A stretch of 64,000 bases of DNA, taken from NCBI GenBank assembly GCA_016777225.1, contig JADHRW010000001.1, positions 234,981-298,980 on the forward strand. Reading direction: 5' to 3'. Numbering within the stretch: the stretch's first letter is position 1; every line of letters starts with the position of its first letter. A model generated the notes under the pieces. It was not told the origin of the DNA. It saw only the letters and a list, made by a program, of their open reading frames with translations, and did not search any database. The DNA is from Candidatus Thalassarchaeum sp. GTDB taxonomy: Archaea; Thermoplasmatota; Poseidoniia; Poseidoniales; Thalassarchaeaceae. This document shows, one piece after another, positions 8,157 to 16,186 of the stretch. Made by a program: the position numbers and the translations under genes.

Positions 8157-8230
8157 AAGGTCTCGGAAGAAGCACTCATTATTCAGACAGACGGAGAAAT
8201 GTATGATAATAGAACAATTTTATTAAAGAT

Positions 8231-8659
8231 TTAACCTAAACCTTTCTTCCAAATTTCACCATTGGCCGTAACTTCTTTTTTCCATAAAGGTGCCTGAGAC
8301 TTTAATTCAGTAATTAACCAAGAACAAGCTTCAAAGCCAGCATCTCTATGTTTAGATCCGACATGAATACAGACTATTGGTTCAGAGGGATTAACTATGC
8401 CAACTCTATGTGCAATTACAACTGAATGAATTTTGAATTTCCTGATAGATAATTTAGAAATTTCTCGAAGTACATCAGATAATTTTTCTTCCCATGCATC
8501 GAACTCAAGTCTCTTAACTGAGACACCATCATCTGTTCCACGAGTTAATCCAACAAATGAAACTACACTACCACATTCATCAATATTCAATAGAGAACGA
8601 AGATTGTCGGGTTCAAGTTTTTTTGATTCAACTCGAACAATAACCTGGCCAATAGACAT
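8231..8659 (-). CDS. moaE: Molybdopterin synthase catalytic subunit (MoaE)
   Basis: MoaE forms the dithiolene of molybdopterin using sulfur carried by MoaD. Starting at ATG 8659 (MSIGQVIVRVESKKL) the protein has 142 residues, close to the family size. Conserved elements are GSVVSFVGLTRG, the LEFDAWEEK region, IAHRVGIVNPSEP, HVGSKHRDAGFEACSWLITELK and the catalytic PLWKKE with its Lys pair. An upstream in-frame start at 8737 would run into the divergent FAD gene and adds no family sequence. No MoaD gene is visible in this window. Confidence 0.93.
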   Translation of the reverse strand: MSIGQVIVRVESKKLEPDNLRSLLNIDECGSVVSFVGLTRGTDDGVSVKRLEFDAWEEKLSDVLREISKLSIRKFKIHSVVIAHRVGIVNPSEPIVCIHVGSKHRDAGFEACSWLITELKSQAPLWKKEVTANGEIWKKGLG

Positions 8660-8761
8660 TCGAATACCCTGCTCTTGGAGCACCCGAAAGTAAATTATCG
8701 CATGAAGTCTTTGATTATTATTAACCAAACCTTTCAAACATCAAGCCCCATACGCAAATAC

Positions 8762-9991
8762 ATGGGAGAGAGGATTGATATCCTTGGAGCGGGTTTATCA
8801 GGCCTTGCTGCAGCAACAATTCTTGCTAAGTCTGGCAAAGAAGTTCATGTCCATGAAATTCGCAAAGATAGCGGAGCAAGATTTGATGGAGATTTTCAAG
8901 GAATTGAAAATTGGACAAGCGACATTGATTTTTTTGATGAGATGAGAGAATGGGGTTTAGATCCTGATGAATTCAAATCAAATGCCTTTGATGTAATAGA
9001 TTTGATACATCCTGATGATGTAATTACAAATCCGAAAACAAAAGGTGCTGCATTTAGAGTTGTAGAGAGGGGGACTGATGAACATTGTATCGATCAAGGA
9101 TTCAAAAGAATGGCAATTACTGCTGGAGCAAACATTCACTATGGTTCAAAGGTTAATCCAAATGATTGTGATATAATCGCAGCGGGACCAAAAGATTCCA
9201 GTGCAATTGCTTTTGGAGAAATTTTTCATACTGACCATCCTAATCATGTAGCATTTCAACTAAATGATAAATTAGCACCTGGAGCTTACTCATACCTTAT
9301 TGTTATCGATGGAGTCGGATTAATTTGCACATGTCTTTGGAGACAACAGAAGAAATCAGGTAGATATCTAAACGAAACTATTGCTTGGTATGATGAGCAC
9401 TATGTTTTGAACAGAAGGCCAATAAAAAGAGTGGGGGGTAAAGGAGACTTTAGTTTGCCAACGAAATACATACATGAAGAAAAAATTTATGTTGGCGAGG
9501 CTGGAGGTTTACAGGACTTCATGTGGGGTTTTGGCATGAGATATGCAATTACCAGTGGAGTTTTAGCCGCTCAATCTATTCTCCAACAATGTGATTATGA
9601 AGTTGAAGTTAAAAAAAGATTAGTTCCTTTAATCAAAATTAGTGCAATTAATAGATTTCTTATGAATAGAGTCGGAGATCGTGGATTTAAAATTGTAGCA
9701 CGATATTGGATGAGAGATCAAAAAAGAAAAGGAGATGGACTGAGATTTATGAAATGGGTATATCAGCCAGGAATAATTAGAAAATCTCTATGGCCAATAG
9801 TCAAAATAGGAATGCTTCGTAAAAAAATATTAGCAGATGGAAGAATTGTGCACCGTATGCCATTCAGGAAGTCACTAAAGCGTGATTTATGGGAACCAAC
9901 CGATAAAGCCCTAGAAGTTGGTGCTCAATGGAATCTGGTTAGAAAGGGGGGAGGAAAACTCTCATTTACTGAATCTGATGTCAAAAATTGA
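8762..9991 (+). CDS. FAD-dependent oxidoreductase, geranylgeranyl-reductase-like
   Basis: The protein is about 409 residues from ATG 8762. It opens with a Rossmann fingerprint (IDILGAGLSGLAAATILAKSG) and an acidic residue after the second strand (VHVHEIRKDSGAR). A second FAD-contact motif is IYVGEAGGLQDFMWGFGMRYAITSG, the GD-type motif of geranylgeranyl reductase and related flavoproteins. The C-terminal 120 residues are very basic. The substrate cannot be read from sequence; archaeal lipid or quinone chemistry and a role in the following CoA-thioester cluster are both possible. ATG 8762 is preferred because the nucleotide-binding strand starts 4 residues later; a longer form from 8675 would overlap the moaE promoter. 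Confidence 0.8.
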   Translation: MGERIDILGAGLSGLAAATILAKSGKEVHVHEIRKDSGARFDGDFQGIENWTSDIDFFDEMREWGLDPDEFKSNAFDVIDLIHPDDVITNPKTKGAAFRVVERGTDEHCIDQGFKRMAITAGANIHYGSKVNPNDCDIIAAGPKDSSAIAFGEIFHTDHPNHVAFQLNDKLAPGAYSYLIVIDGVGLICTCLWRQQKKSGRYLNETIAWYDEHYVLNRRPIKRVGGKGDFSLPTKYIHEEKIYVGEAGGLQDFMWGFGMRYAITSGVLAAQSILQQCDYEVEVKKRLVPLIKISAINRFLMNRVGDRGFKIVARYWMRDQKRKGDGLRFMKWVYQPGIIRKSLWPIVKIGMLRKKILADGRIVHRMPFRKSLKRDLWEPTDKALEVGAQWNLVRKGGGKLSFTESDVKN

Positions 9992-10041
9992 CATTACATT
10001 GATTCCGTTTCTTTCATTAACAGATTGTTGTTGCGAGTAAC

Positions 10042-10902
10042 ATGACTTCATGGCCAGACCTTGAGCCAATGCCCAACAATCTAGTGAATTATGGTGTTAC
10101 CGAAAACGGTATTGCAATTATTGAACTCATATCAGATACTGATGGAAAACCTCTGGTAGATGGAAGAACTTCTGTAAATACATATACTCGTGAAATGTGG
10201 GAAGATATTGATCAAGCGATACTCAATGCAAGATTTGATGGAGATGTTTCAGTTATTTTACTAACAGGACATGGCGGAAAATTCTTTTCTGCCGGAGCAA
10301 GTATAAATTATCTTAATACACTTTCTCCAAGATACAAATATTTCTTCTGTTTACATGCGAATGAAACTTTGTCTCGGTTAGAACAAACACCTAAACTTGT
10401 AATTGCTGCACTTAACGGACATACCGTTGGTGGAGGTCTTGAAATTGCTATGGCAGCAGACATCCGAATTGCACACAAAGGTAATTTCCAAATAGGATTA
10501 CCAGAAGTATCCTTGGGTGTATTAGCTGGAACTGGAGGAACTGCTCGTCTCTCCCGATTGGTAGGGAAAGCAAGGGCTATGGAAATCATGGTAACAGGAA
10601 GAAAGTTTTCATTTGAAGAGGCTAGAGATATGGACCTTATTCATGACATTTATGATAGCGTAAATTTAGACGAATTCAGAATGGATATAATAGATTATGC
10701 GGGACAATTTACTCTACCACTGGCGGCTGCTAAAGCAATAGGTAATATCAAGCGTAGCGTACAAAGTGGGATAGAAATACCACTAGAGTCTCATCTCGCT
10801 TTAGAGCGTGAACTACAATCTGATTTATTTCAGTCGGAAGATGCTAAAGAAGGAATTGCTTCATATGTTGAACGTCGTACACCTCGATTTAAAGGCAAAT
10901 AA
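10042..10902 (+). CDS. Enoyl-CoA hydratase/isomerase family protein
   Basis: A crotonase-fold protein of 286 residues. The first oxyanion-hole strand is GKFFSAGASINYL and the second is LNGHTVGGGLEIAMAADIRIA. The usual second catalytic Glu region reads GLPEVSLGVLAGTGGTARLSRLVG. The N-terminus (about 35 residues before the fold) is longer than usual. It lies 54 bp upstream of the BoxB-like epoxidase on the same strand, so it is a candidate for hydrolysing or isomerising the product of that enzyme. It is much shorter than BoxC (about 550 residues), so it is not BoxC itself. Confidence 0.88.
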   Translation: MTSWPDLEPMPNNLVNYGVTENGIAIIELISDTDGKPLVDGRTSVNTYTREMWEDIDQAILNARFDGDVSVILLTGHGGKFFSAGASINYLNTLSPRYKYFFCLHANETLSRLEQTPKLVIAALNGHTVGGGLEIAMAADIRIAHKGNFQIGLPEVSLGVLAGTGGTARLSRLVGKARAMEIMVTGRKFSFEEARDMDLIHDIYDSVNLDEFRMDIIDYAGQFTLPLAAAKAIGNIKRSVQSGIEIPLESHLALERELQSDLFQSEDAKEGIASYVERRTPRFKGK

Positions 10903-10956
10903 ATTTCTATGCTAAATGTACATTTATTCATATACTAATATCGTTGCCGCAAATAT

Positions 10957-12099
10957 ATGCCAGATACTGAAATAGTAGAAGGGTATACACCTAACTTTGA
11001 GGCTTGGATAAAAGATTTCAGCGAATGGCAAACAAGAATTGGCTTTGATCCGTCTTGGTTGGGCGATTATAGATTTGATATAAAATTCGATTGGGATACA
11101 GCAGGAAGCGAAATTGAATTTGGTGATTTTAAAGGTATGCCAAAATGGGAAAGAAGAATGCAAATACCTCAACAAAATATTAGAGATGCTATTATCAGTA
11201 TGGTCAGCGTACAAGGTGACACTGAATTTGCAAGTGTTGAGCAACAAAATCATTTGTTAGAAACTGCACCAACAGAATATGATAAAAAATCAGCTATGAG
11301 GATAATGTGCGAAGAACAAAGACATGGTTGGCAAATGGCTTACTTGTTGTGTACTTACTTTGGAGAACAAGGGGTAAGGGAAGCAGCTAAATTATTAGAA
11401 AGAAATGCACAAGATGGTACTAGAATTTTGGGATCATTTAATGCCCCAATAGATCACTGGTTAGACTTCTTTTGCTTTACACATTTCATAGATAGGGATG
11501 GGAAATATCAATTAAAAATGCTTAGTACATCTTCATTTAGGCCCCTAGCAGCATCAATGGGACCAATGTTGAAAGAAGAATCATTTCATCTTGGAACTGG
11601 GGCAAATGGACTTAGAAGAATTGTGAAACAAGGAGTAATACCTTGTGAACTACTACAAAAATATCTGAATAAATGGATTAGTACTGGATTAGATTTGTTT
11701 GGAACTGATGATTCTACAAGTGCTCAGTGGGCATATGTTTACGGAGTAAAAGGTCGATATGATGAGAGAGAAAGTGATATTGAAGCAGATAGAGGACATC
11801 TAAACGAAGCGAGTAGGGACTTATATTTCCAAGAACTTCGAGAAGAAATGAGAAGAATCAGTAGCGCTAGAAAAGAGGGTGAACCAGAGTTGTTCATCCC
11901 ATCTGATAAATTTAATCGAGGTATTGGAAACTATGCTGGTAAAAATTACACCATCAGAGGTGAAAAGTTTGAAGGAACGGACCAAGAATATCAGGATTAC
12001 CTGATTAGCGTATTACCTACTGACGAAGATGAAGATAAATTAATGAATGATTACATGAAACAAGAGTGGATACAATACCGCGAATGGAAAGGAAAATGA
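10957..12099 (+). CDS. BoxB-like diiron epoxidase (benzoyl-CoA 2,3-epoxidase / PaaA superfamily)
   Basis: This 380-residue protein resembles BoxB, the oxygenase that epoxidises benzoyl-CoA, and more distantly PaaA. Diagnostic segments are VQGDTEFASVEQQNHL, CEEQRHGWQMAYLL (ExxH), RILGSFN, FTHFIDRDGKYQLKML and KEESFHLGTGANGL (ExxxH). Together these give the carboxylates and histidines of a ferritin-like diiron site. It is shorter than BoxB (about 470) and closer in length to PaaA (about 310-330). No BoxA reductase, BoxC lyase or PaaB-E subunit is nearby. The gene is followed 15 bp later by an unknown gene with a good ribosome-binding site, so the two are almost certainly coexpressed. Substrate unknown; an aromatic or unsaturated acyl-CoA is likely. 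Confidence 0.82.
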   Translation: MPDTEIVEGYTPNFEAWIKDFSEWQTRIGFDPSWLGDYRFDIKFDWDTAGSEIEFGDFKGMPKWERRMQIPQQNIRDAIISMVSVQGDTEFASVEQQNHLLETAPTEYDKKSAMRIMCEEQRHGWQMAYLLCTYFGEQGVREAAKLLERNAQDGTRILGSFNAPIDHWLDFFCFTHFIDRDGKYQLKMLSTSSFRPLAASMGPMLKEESFHLGTGANGLRRIVKQGVIPCELLQKYLNKWISTGLDLFGTDDSTSAQWAYVYGVKGRYDERESDIEADRGHLNEASRDLYFQELREEMRRISSARKEGEPELFIPSDKFNRGIGNYAGKNYTIRGEKFEGTDQEYQDYLISVLPTDEDEDKLMNDYMKQEWIQYREWKGK

Positions 12100-12114
12100 T
12101 TCTGAGGTGATTTG

Positions 12115-12678
12115 ATGCAACACGTAGCACTATTAGCTTTTGATAAAGAAAAATGTAAACCGTTCTTCGATAGACTTACTGAGTTATTCTATGAACATCA
12201 CCATTCAGAGGAACAAAATCCAGATGAATATGAGAAATTACTATACATGGTAAAGAGACCATATGATAATAATATGTTAGATATGATTGACGAATGGATG
12301 GGACTAGGAAAAAGAGAATGGAGAGAAGAGACCACTAGAGAAGTAAAGTTAGCATTATATGCGATTAGATACCCAGATACATTATTACTAGATAGTTTTA
12401 CAGCGAAGCCTAGATCAGATATCAAAAGACTTTCATCATACCTTCATTTTACACACCACACATACGCTATTTGGGATGAAGATACACGAAAAGGTTTAGA
12501 AAAAATAGGAATTAATATCCCTCCTACAGAAAAGGCTGATCCATTCATTTATGGAGCATATGTAAGTGCCATCGAACTATTGAAAGATGTTGCACCATTT
12601 ACATGTTTCTTAGAACACGATGTACCTAGGCAACGATTATTTCAGTCGGCACTTGCGGCATACGGAAGAGAAGATTGA
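12115..12678 (+). CDS. Unknown helical protein, partner gene of the BoxB-like epoxidase
   Basis: The 187-residue protein starts at ATG 12115, chosen because GAGGTGA lies 4 nt upstream. It is mostly helical, rich in aromatic, His and acidic residues (LTELFYEHHHSEEQNPDEYEK; SSYLHFTHHTYAIWDED). The stretch LHFTHHTYAIWDEDTRKGL faintly resembles the 'LHFL-P--YPI-D--V' motif of some helix-hairpin-helix-like domains, but I do not trust this enough to name it. Its position 15 bp after the epoxidase suggests an accessory or electron-transfer partner, or a regulator. No cofactor motif is visible. Confidence 0.7.
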   Translation: MQHVALLAFDKEKCKPFFDRLTELFYEHHHSEEQNPDEYEKLLYMVKRPYDNNMLDMIDEWMGLGKREWREETTREVKLALYAIRYPDTLLLDSFTAKPRSDIKRLSSYLHFTHHTYAIWDEDTRKGLEKIGINIPPTEKADPFIYGAYVSAIELLKDVAPFTCFLEHDVPRQRLFQSALAAYGRED

Positions 12679-12714
12679 GCAAGGGCTAATTGCCTAATGC
12701 CATAACGACCGGCT

Positions 12715-13605
12715 ATGCAAGTACGCACCGTTGCAGTAATTGGCGCTGGAACAATGGGTTCAGGAATTGCTCAAATTTGTGCTCAAAAAGGTTGGCAAAC
12801 TCGATTATTTGATGTTTTTCCCGAAAGTCTAGAGAAAGGAATGGAGAATATTGAACGATTCTGGAATAAAGGGATTGAGAAAGGAAAGACAACAATAGAG
12901 GAAAAACAAGAATGGATTAAGAATCTTAAAACTTGTACTGACTTATTTCAAGCAGTAGAAGGTGTTGACTTAGTTATAGAGGCAGTTCCAGAAATAATGG
13001 AATTAAAGAAAGAAATTTTCACTCAGTTGGAGAAAATAGCTCCGAAGAATGCAGTACTTGCCACCAATACGTCCAGTATCTCAATATCAAGTATAGCAAA
13101 TGTCACGTCATGTCCTGAAAGAATAATTGGTATGCATTTCTTCAATCCAGTACCAATAATGAAACTTCTAGAAATTATCAAACATGAAAAATGTTCAGAG
13201 AAAACTATTTCTTTTGCAGAATCAGTTGGCAAGAAATTAGGTAAAGAAACTATTCTTGTAAAAGATATTCCTGGTTTTGCAACCAGCAGATTAGGTGTAG
13301 TACTCGGAAATGAGGCAATCAAAATGTTATCTGAAGGAGTCGCTTCTGCAAGCGATATTGATACTGCTATGAAACTTGGCTACAAACATCCTATGGGACC
13401 TTTGGAACTTTCTGACTTAGTGGGTTTAGATGTTAGAAGAGATATACTGAACAGTTTGGCAGAATCTTTTGATGATGATTCATATAGGCCTCATCCTATG
13501 TTGGATAAATTAGTTTCTGAAGGGAGTTTGGGTCGGAAAACAAAAAAAGGAATCTATATTTGGGATGAAAATGGCAAGAAAGAAAGAAACGATTTACCTA
13601 GATAG
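12715..13605 (+). CDS. 3-hydroxyacyl-CoA dehydrogenase
   Basis: An NAD-dependent dehydrogenase of 296 residues that oxidises 3-hydroxyacyl-CoA to 3-ketoacyl-CoA. The N-terminal Rossmann motif is VIGAGTMGSGIAQICAQKG. Catalytic and substrate residues lie in TNTSSISIS, IGMHFFNPVPIMKLLEII (catalytic His in MHFFNP) and the Glu that pairs with it. The C-terminal domain has KDIPGFATSRL and GYKHPMGPLELSDLVGLD. Length and layout match the stand-alone Hbd/PaaH/FadB2 type rather than fused FadB. It lies 36 bp after the unknown epoxidase partner and fits beta-oxidation of the acyl-CoA produced by this cluster. Confidence 0.93.
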   Translation: MQVRTVAVIGAGTMGSGIAQICAQKGWQTRLFDVFPESLEKGMENIERFWNKGIEKGKTTIEEKQEWIKNLKTCTDLFQAVEGVDLVIEAVPEIMELKKEIFTQLEKIAPKNAVLATNTSSISISSIANVTSCPERIIGMHFFNPVPIMKLLEIIKHEKCSEKTISFAESVGKKLGKETILVKDIPGFATSRLGVVLGNEAIKMLSEGVASASDIDTAMKLGYKHPMGPLELSDLVGLDVRRDILNSLAESFDDDSYRPHPMLDKLVSEGSLGRKTKKGIYIWDENGKKERNDLPR

Positions 13606-13616
13606 GATGTGCCTAG

Positions 13617-13931
13617 ATGCCGAGTTTTTTTGTTGAATTATTAGGAATAATTGCTGGAACTCTAGGTGTAATTGCATGGGTCCCTCAATTGAATCAAGTA
13701 TGGAAACAAAAAAAACATGAGGGGATCTCGTTATCTACTTTATACTTAATTTGTACAGCGTTGTTGTTGTGGCTGATATATGGATTTATCATCGGATCTA
13801 TCGCTATAATAGTCTCAAATCTTGCAGCATTATATTGTATCCTGATAATAATCTTTGGAGTAAATAAATTGAGGAAAACTGATACTTATTTATTCTTCAC
13901 CAAAATTTGGCTTTCTTTTGTCCAAAAATGA
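13617..13931 (+). CDS. SemiSWEET/MtN3-family PQ-loop membrane protein
   Basis: A three-helix membrane protein of 104 residues. The first helix has LGIIAGTLGVIAWVPQLNQVWKQKKHEGIS, including the PQ motif and the GIS-L segment typical of SemiSWEET sugar transporters. The second helix has ALLLWLIYGFIIGS and the third has IAIIVSNLAALYCILIIIFG with the conserved Asn. SemiSWEETs work as dimers and move sugars across the membrane; here the substrate is unknown. The gene starts 11 bp after the dehydrogenase. Its 3' end overlaps the convergent hydratase gene by 42 bp. Confidence 0.85.
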   Translation: MPSFFVELLGIIAGTLGVIAWVPQLNQVWKQKKHEGISLSTLYLICTALLLWLIYGFIIGSIAIIVSNLAALYCILIIIFGVNKLRKTDTYLFFTKIWLSFVQK

Positions 13932-14678
13932 AGATACACCTTCTGCAAAATCAGGAGTTAAAGAAGAATTAGTGATTAATAACTTCTCAAATTCAAGTTG
14001 AGTTTCCATAAATGTTGATGTTGAGGCATCGATTAATTGCTTTGTATATTTACGGCTAGATTCTGACCATTGCCCCCATCTTTCTGCAACTTCAATAGCT
14101 CTAAGAAGAAGATCTTCTGAATCTGCTAACTCATCAACAGCCCCATAATCTAAAGCCATTTTACCAGTCCATATTTCATTATTAAAGAAAAAGCGTTTGG
14201 CTTTTTGCGTACCAACAAGTCTAGGTAATAACCAAGTGGCTCCACCATCAGGAGAAAGACCTAGAGAGAAAAACGCGGCAGCAAGTTTGGCATTTGGATC
14301 ACATACACGGTAGTCTGCACATAAAGCGAGGCCAAGCCCCCCCCCAGCAGCAGCACCATTTATTGCAACAACAAATACCTTATCTGAAGCACGAATTTTT
14401 AATAGAATTGGGTGAAAAATTGAGGTCAGTTCACTAACCATTTCCCCAATAGTTCCGTCATCAATTGCTGTGGCAAATGAATCAATATTAGCTCCTGAAC
14501 AGAAAAAACGTCCAGTTCCTGTCATTACTATCGAACGAACAGAAGAATCATTCAATAAATTATCAAAAATATCTGACATTGATTTCATTAATTCTAAGGA
14601 AAGTGCATTTCTTGATGATTCTGCTGATAAAGTAACTAAAGCAACATTATTTTCTAGATGTTGGACTGTAAATGTCAT
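13890..14678 (-). CDS. Enoyl-CoA hydratase/isomerase family protein (PaaG-like)
   Basis: A crotonase-fold protein of 262 residues. The oxyanion-hole segments are GRFFCSGANIDSFA and INGAAAGGGLGLALCADYRVC, and the active-site loop is FSLGLSPDGGATWLLPRLVG, where an Asp replaces the first catalytic Glu, as in isomerase-type members such as PaaG. It ends in the typical FLDKRKPNF. It is transcribed against the dehydrogenase/SemiSWEET genes and divergently from the aldehyde dehydrogenase, with a 68-bp shared upstream region. It is the second of three hydratase-family genes in 7 kb. Confidence 0.88.
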   Translation of the reverse strand: MTFTVQHLENNVALVTLSAESSRNALSLELMKSMSDIFDNLLNDSSVRSIVMTGTGRFFCSGANIDSFATAIDDGTIGEMVSELTSIFHPILLKIRASDKVFVVAINGAAAGGGLGLALCADYRVCDPNAKLAAAFFSLGLSPDGGATWLLPRLVGTQKAKRFFFNNEIWTGKMALDYGAVDELADSEDLLLRAIEVAERWGQWSESSRKYTKQLIDASTSTFMETQLEFEKLLITNSSLTPDFAEGVSSFLDKRKPNFGEE

Positions 14679-14746
14679 GAATATCGGAGTAGGCGCTCAC
14701 TATTAGACTACGTGAATATCTAAAGTAGGAACTCCTAGCATAGCAC

Positions 14747-16165
14747 ATGCATGCACGAGAGCAACTGTATATAGATGGAAAATGGATAGATTCTCTTGGA
14801 AAAGGAAGTATTGATGTAATCAACCCTGCAACTGAAGAAATAATAGGAAGAGTTCCTGTTGGTTCTACTAAAGATGTAGATAAGGCAGTAGTTGCTGCGA
14901 AATCCGCATTTGATAGTTGGTCGAAAAGTAGTGTTGAAGAACGTATTGAATTACTAAATGCTTTATCTAATGCTTTCAAAGAAAGAGGAGAAGAATTAGC
15001 ACAAACTATCACTTCAGAGGTTGGAACACCTATTGGATATTCACGTGTTGCAATGGTAGGAACACCAAGAGTAGTATCGAGAAGCTATGCGAAAATTCTG
15101 GAAGATTATGTATGGGAAAAAGAAATAAGAAATTCAATAATCTGTAAAGAACCGATTGGAGTTTGTGCATTTATAACTCCATGGAATTTTCCATTACACC
15201 AAATCATTGGGAAGGTTGCACCAGCTATAGCTGCAGGATGTACTATGATACTAAAACCATCAAAAGAAGCACCACTCAGTGCATTTATTTTAGCAGAAAT
15301 TCTAGATGAGATAGGTTTACCTGCAGGAGTATTCAACTTAGTTTCAGGCCATGGTTCAGAAGTTGGAGACTATATGTCAAGTCATCCAGACGTAGATATG
15401 GTTTCATTCACAGGATCTACAGGTGCTGGAGTTTCTGTAAGTCAATCAGCGGCGCCTACAATTAAGAGGGTGACATTAGAATTAGGAGGGAAAAGCGCTA
15501 ATGTTGCATTAGAAGATGCAGACCCAGTATTAGTCGCTAAGAAAGCAATTGGAGCTTGTCACCAGAATAGTGGACAAACTTGTTCTGCATTAACAAGATT
15601 AATTATCCCTGAATCGATGAATAAACAAGTTTGTGATATAATTGCTGAGAAAAACGATTCTTATTTAGTTGGAAATCCATTAGACGAGGAGACTAGGTGT
15701 GGACCAATGGTTAGTTTGAGACAACAATTAAGCGTTACAGAATATATACAATCAGGAATTGATGAAGGGGCTAATTTAATCTCTGGAGGACTAGGTATGC
15801 CAGATGGAATAGAAAAAGGATTCTATGTGAAGCCCACTATTTTTGCAAATGTCACACCAGAGATGAAGATATGGAAAGAAGAAATATTTGGTCCAGTTTT
15901 AGTTATAACAACATACAATACAGAATCTGAGGCATTAAAATTAGCTAATGATTCAATTTATGGATTATCCGGAGGCGTATGGTCAAAAGACCCGGACAGA
16001 GCGGTGAATTTTGCCAAAAAAATGCGAACAGGACAAGTAAGTGTGAACGGAGGATCATTTAATGTAAGTGCTCCATTTGGAGGATATAAATTATCAGGAA
16101 ATGGTAGAGAACTTGGCACTCATGGACTAGATGAATTTTTAGAAATAAAATCTATTCAATTATAA
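14747..16165 (+). CDS. NAD(P)-dependent aldehyde dehydrogenase
   Basis: A classical aldehyde dehydrogenase of 472 residues. The oxyanion Asn is in ITPWNFPLHQ, the cofactor Lys in ILKPSKEAP, the G-x-x-x-x-G in FTGSTGAG, the general-base Glu in LELGGKSAN, and the catalytic Cys in NSGQTCSA. The C-terminal EIFGPVL and APFGGYKLSGNGRELG are intact. The natural aldehyde is not apparent. In the Box pathway a semialdehyde dehydrogenase follows ring cleavage, so a role with the nearby epoxidase is possible, but this family is broad. Confidence 0.92.
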   Translation: MHAREQLYIDGKWIDSLGKGSIDVINPATEEIIGRVPVGSTKDVDKAVVAAKSAFDSWSKSSVEERIELLNALSNAFKERGEELAQTITSEVGTPIGYSRVAMVGTPRVVSRSYAKILEDYVWEKEIRNSIICKEPIGVCAFITPWNFPLHQIIGKVAPAIAAGCTMILKPSKEAPLSAFILAEILDEIGLPAGVFNLVSGHGSEVGDYMSSHPDVDMVSFTGSTGAGVSVSQSAAPTIKRVTLELGGKSANVALEDADPVLVAKKAIGACHQNSGQTCSALTRLIIPESMNKQVCDIIAEKNDSYLVGNPLDEETRCGPMVSLRQQLSVTEYIQSGIDEGANLISGGLGMPDGIEKGFYVKPTIFANVTPEMKIWKEEIFGPVLVITTYNTESEALKLANDSIYGLSGGVWSKDPDRAVNFAKKMRTGQVSVNGGSFNVSAPFGGYKLSGNGRELGTHGLDEFLEIKSIQL

Positions 16166-16186
16166 TTAAATTGACGATTTATCTAT

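Noticed and set aside
10924-11253. Minus-strand frame opposite the start of the epoxidase gene
   Set aside because: It is antisense to strongly conserved diiron-protein sequence and has no ribosome-binding site or domain.
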